A stretch of DNA of 49,744 bases from a virus, in the IMG/VR virus record IMGVR_UViG_3300046524_000359, positions 1 to 49,744 of that record, one strand, 5' to 3'. The notes under the pieces are model-generated. The model had not been told where the DNA came from, did not search any database, and saw only the letters and a program-made list of their open reading frames with translations. Positions 47,674-49,744 of this stretch are shown one piece after another. Every line of letters begins with the position of its first letter. Within the stretch, counting starts at the first letter, position 1. The translations under genes and the position numbers were made by a program.

Positions 47674-48747
47674 ATGGTTGCGAGCAAACCATCAAGGACT
47701 CCGCTGGTTTATCCCTGCGGCGAGCCTCCCGTACACGGCATGGCCAAGGAGATTGTTCCGGGTGTGTTGTGGTTGCGCATGCCGTTGCCACTTTCTCTGT
47801 CGCACATCAATCTGTGGGCGGTACGCGATGTACAGGGCTGGGCAATTTTTGATACCGGCATGCACACGCATGCAACCGTTCAGGCATGGCGCACGTTGAT
47901 AGGCAGCGATGCTCCATTGGGGGATTCGGGGCCCAGTCGAATGCTGGTCACGCACATGCATCCGGACCACATCGGCATGGCCGGCTGGCTGGCGAATGAA
48001 CACGCCTGCGAGTTATGGATGACGCATGGCGAGTACATGACCTGTCGGGTGCTGGTCGCCGATGAAGGGCGCGCAGCGCCCCTGGAACATATGGATTTCT
48101 ACCGCCGCGCCGGTTGGGATGCCATCGCTCTGGAGGCTTACCGTAACCGCTACGGCGGATACGGAAAAATGATTTATCCGCTACCCCAAAAATTCCACCG
48201 ACTGCGCGACGGCCAGACCCTGCACATCGGCGCGCATCAATGGCAGGTAATCACAGGCTCCGGACACTCACCTGAGCATGCCTGTTTCTACTGTCCGGAA
48301 TTGAAGCTATTGATTTCCGGCGATCAGGTATTACCGCGTATCTCGTCCAACGTCTCGGTTCTGCCCACCGAACCCCAGGCCGACCCATTGCATGATTGGT
48401 TGCAGTCTCTTGAAAAGATCCGGCAGCAGGTGCCCGATGATGTGCTGGTGTTACCAGCCCACGACGATCCCTTTCACCGTTTGCATGGTCGACTGGACCA
48501 CCTGGATCGAAGTCACCGTCGCGCTCTGGAGCGGTTACAGGTTTTGCTGGCTGAGGGGCCTCGGCGAGTAGTCGATGTGTTTTCCGTATTGTTTGCCCGC
48601 AAGATCGACGACGGCGTCCTGTCGCTTGCCACCGGCGAGGCGCTGGCCAATCTGAACTATCTGATCGAGCGGGGAAGGGCAGTGGTGACGGAGGATGCAG
48701 AGGGTGTCGCCTGGTATCAGCTTTCATCGATGCAGCCAGCATCATGA
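47674..48747 (+). CDS. Metallo-beta-lactamase-fold hydrolase
   Basis: A 357-residue MBL-fold enzyme starting MVASKPSRTP after AAGGAG. All metal ligands are visible: THMHPDHIG, GSGHSPEH, SGDQVLP and PAHDDPF. A C-terminal winged-helix-like region (about 285-357) is typical of the LACTB2-like subgroup. The substrate is unknown; relatives hydrolyse thioesters or act on RNA. It overlaps the nitroreductase gene by 4 nt, so the two form an operon. Confidence 0.88.
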   Translation: MVASKPSRTPLVYPCGEPPVHGMAKEIVPGVLWLRMPLPLSLSHINLWAVRDVQGWAIFDTGMHTHATVQAWRTLIGSDAPLGDSGPSRMLVTHMHPDHIGMAGWLANEHACELWMTHGEYMTCRVLVADEGRAAPLEHMDFYRRAGWDAIALEAYRNRYGGYGKMIYPLPQKFHRLRDGQTLHIGAHQWQVITGSGHSPEHACFYCPELKLLISGDQVLPRISSNVSVLPTEPQADPLHDWLQSLEKIRQQVPDDVLVLPAHDDPFHRLHGRLDHLDRSHRRALERLQVLLAEGPRRVVDVFSVLFARKIDDGVLSLATGEALANLNYLIERGRAVVTEDAEGVAWYQLSSMQPAS

Positions 48748-49424
48748 ACCCGACCGATGTTGAAACGCTTGAGCGTTTGTTACAGCACCGACGCAGTTGC
48801 CGCGCATTTCTTCCTCAGCCAGTCGAACACGAATTGATAACGCGTATGTTCACGTTGGCTCAACGTACTGCTTCCTGGTGCAATACGCAGCCATGGCAAG
48901 TCATCGTGACACGTGGCGTTGCCACCGAGCGTTTGCGCGCCGCTTACGCGAGGGAATTGCTAACGGGATCACCGGCACCTGACTTTCCTTTTCCCACCCA
49001 CTATCAAGGGGTGTACAAGGAGCGCAGACGTGAATGCGCGCGACAGCTTTACGATAGCCTCGGTATTACACCGGGAGACCGCATCGCCAGTCAGCAACAA
49101 ACCCAACGCAATTTTTCACTGTTCGATGCACCGCATGTCGCCATTATCACGAGTGACCGGGCCCTAGGTACTTATGGTGCGGTCGATTGCGGCGGTTATG
49201 TAGCCAATTTGCTACTGGTAGCCGAGGCACTGGGTCTCGGCGTCATCGCTCAGGCCGCGCTGGCCAGCCACTCTGCGTTTGTGCATCGCCACTTTGCAAT
49301 CGACGAGAGCCGGCTGGTGGTTTGTGGGGTTTCTTTTGGATATGCCGACGTTGAGGCGCCCGCCAATGCCTTCCATACGACGCGAGCAACTATGCAGGAC
49401 ACGGTGTTGTGGCGCGACAGTTGA
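48744..49424 (+). CDS. Nitroreductase-family flavoprotein
   Basis: A 226-residue protein with the FMN-binding nitroreductase pattern: RRSCRAFLPQPV, RTASWCNTQPWQVIVTRG and, near the end, LLLVAEALGLGVIAQAAL and VVCGVSFGYAD. It would reduce nitro or quinone compounds with NAD(P)H. It is translationally coupled to the MBL-fold gene. Natural substrate unknown. Confidence 0.9.
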   Translation: MNPTDVETLERLLQHRRSCRAFLPQPVEHELITRMFTLAQRTASWCNTQPWQVIVTRGVATERLRAAYARELLTGSPAPDFPFPTHYQGVYKERRRECARQLYDSLGITPGDRIASQQQTQRNFSLFDAPHVAIITSDRALGTYGAVDCGGYVANLLLVAEALGLGVIAQAALASHSAFVHRHFAIDESRLVVCGVSFGYADVEAPANAFHTTRATMQDTVLWRDS

Positions 49425-49451
49425 TCGCTCGCTTCCAGGCAATGATCAAAA

Positions 49452-49480
49452 GATCGCAGCCTGCGGCAAGCTCCTACAGG
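49452..49480 (+). repeat. Pseudomonas REP-type sequence
   Basis: GATCGCAGCCTGCGGCAAGC followed by TCCTACAGG matches the REP sequence abundant in P. fluorescens-group genomes. It lies just after the nitroreductase gene, as REPs usually do. Confidence 0.75.
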
Positions 49481-49488
49481 TGAATAAA

Positions 49489-49520
49489 AACGCCGCTCAT
49501 CTCACGATGGGCGGCGTTGT
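49489..49520 (+). terminator. Terminator-like hairpin after the nitroreductase gene
   Basis: Eight-base arms AACGCCGC / GCGGCGTT enclose a 14-base loop; the following tract is only moderately T-rich. It probably ends the two-gene operon. Confidence 0.6.
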
Positions 49521-49586
49521 TCATTGCGCTGAAATGTTCGGCTTGCAAAGCCTGAGCCTCTTAAACCGTACCCAGGATATAAAAAA

Positions 49587-49652
49587 GTAGGAGCAGCATT
49601 TCAGCCGTCGAGGGTGACCACCCGCATGGATGAAAAGCAAAACTGCTCCTAC
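49587..49652. repeat. Inverted repeat GTAGGAGCAG / CTGCTCCTAC
   Basis: Ten-base perfect arms, 46 bp apart, related to the TCCTACAGG end of the REP sequence. It may be a REP doublet (REPIN-like) in opposite orientation. The rest of the window to 49744 has no gene. Confidence 0.55.
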
Positions 49653-49744
49653 GAAAAATGTGCCGTAGTGGCTGTGGTGAATTATTGGCGGCGCGGTGAT
49701 GGAAAAACACCACCTCTTTTGGGGAGGGGGCAGCGTTTTGAAGA

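Overview
The window comes from a Pseudomonas chromosome, probably of the P. fluorescens group. The signs are a MerR gene followed by tRNA-Pro(GGG), a DUF1652 and a DUF1654 gene, a Pseudomonas-type REP sequence near the right end, and high-GC codon use. Most of it is one apparently complete temperate prophage of about 42.3 kb, between a 49-bp att core at 454-502 (3' part of the intact tRNA) and its copy at 42733-42781.

Layout. 1-501: end of a MerR-family gene and tRNA-Pro. 528-8092: leftward early operon (int, xis, HNH nuclease, many small ATGA-coupled genes, TerB-like gene), with one rightward moron at 5129-5770. Its promoter at 8007-8036 carries two repressor operators and is followed by a boxA/boxB nut-like site. 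8096-10312: immunity region with a DUF1654 gene under a LexA box, a two-gene membrane pair, an S24-type CI repressor, three operators and Cro. 10379-16574: CII, Rha/KilAC, O-like and P-like replication proteins, small nuclease and zinc proteins, VRR-NUC, a second tyrosine recombinase and a candidate late regulator. 16582-17269: candidate late promoter and terminator, then a GvpU-like moron with its own terminator. 17342-40124: late genes: holin, candidate cos region, lambda-type terminase, gpW, portal, protease-capsid fusion, DUF2190 decoration protein, then a Mu-like contractile tail (sheath, tube, frameshifted chaperone, tape measure, gpN, gpP, gp45-48 homologues), a tail SGNH hydrolase, fibre proteins and a lambda R-type endolysin. 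40368-42566: lysogenic-conversion end with an O-acetyltransferase, a LexA-box coiled-coil gene and small Pseudomonas genes.

The virus is therefore a mosaic myovirus: lambda-like control, replication, packaging and lysis joined to a Mu-like contractile tail. CI has the autocleavage residues, and two accessory genes carry LexA boxes, so the host SOS response should act on it at several points. The tail esterase and the surface O-acetyltransferase look like opposing activities, one for entry and one for exclusion.

Right of attR (42782-49744) is host DNA: the tRNA terminator displaced by the prophage, a decayed WYL regulator, a YadA-type trimeric autotransporter whose last beta-strand is lost to a one-base frameshift, related short repeats, and an operon of a metallo-beta-lactamase-fold hydrolase and a nitroreductase.
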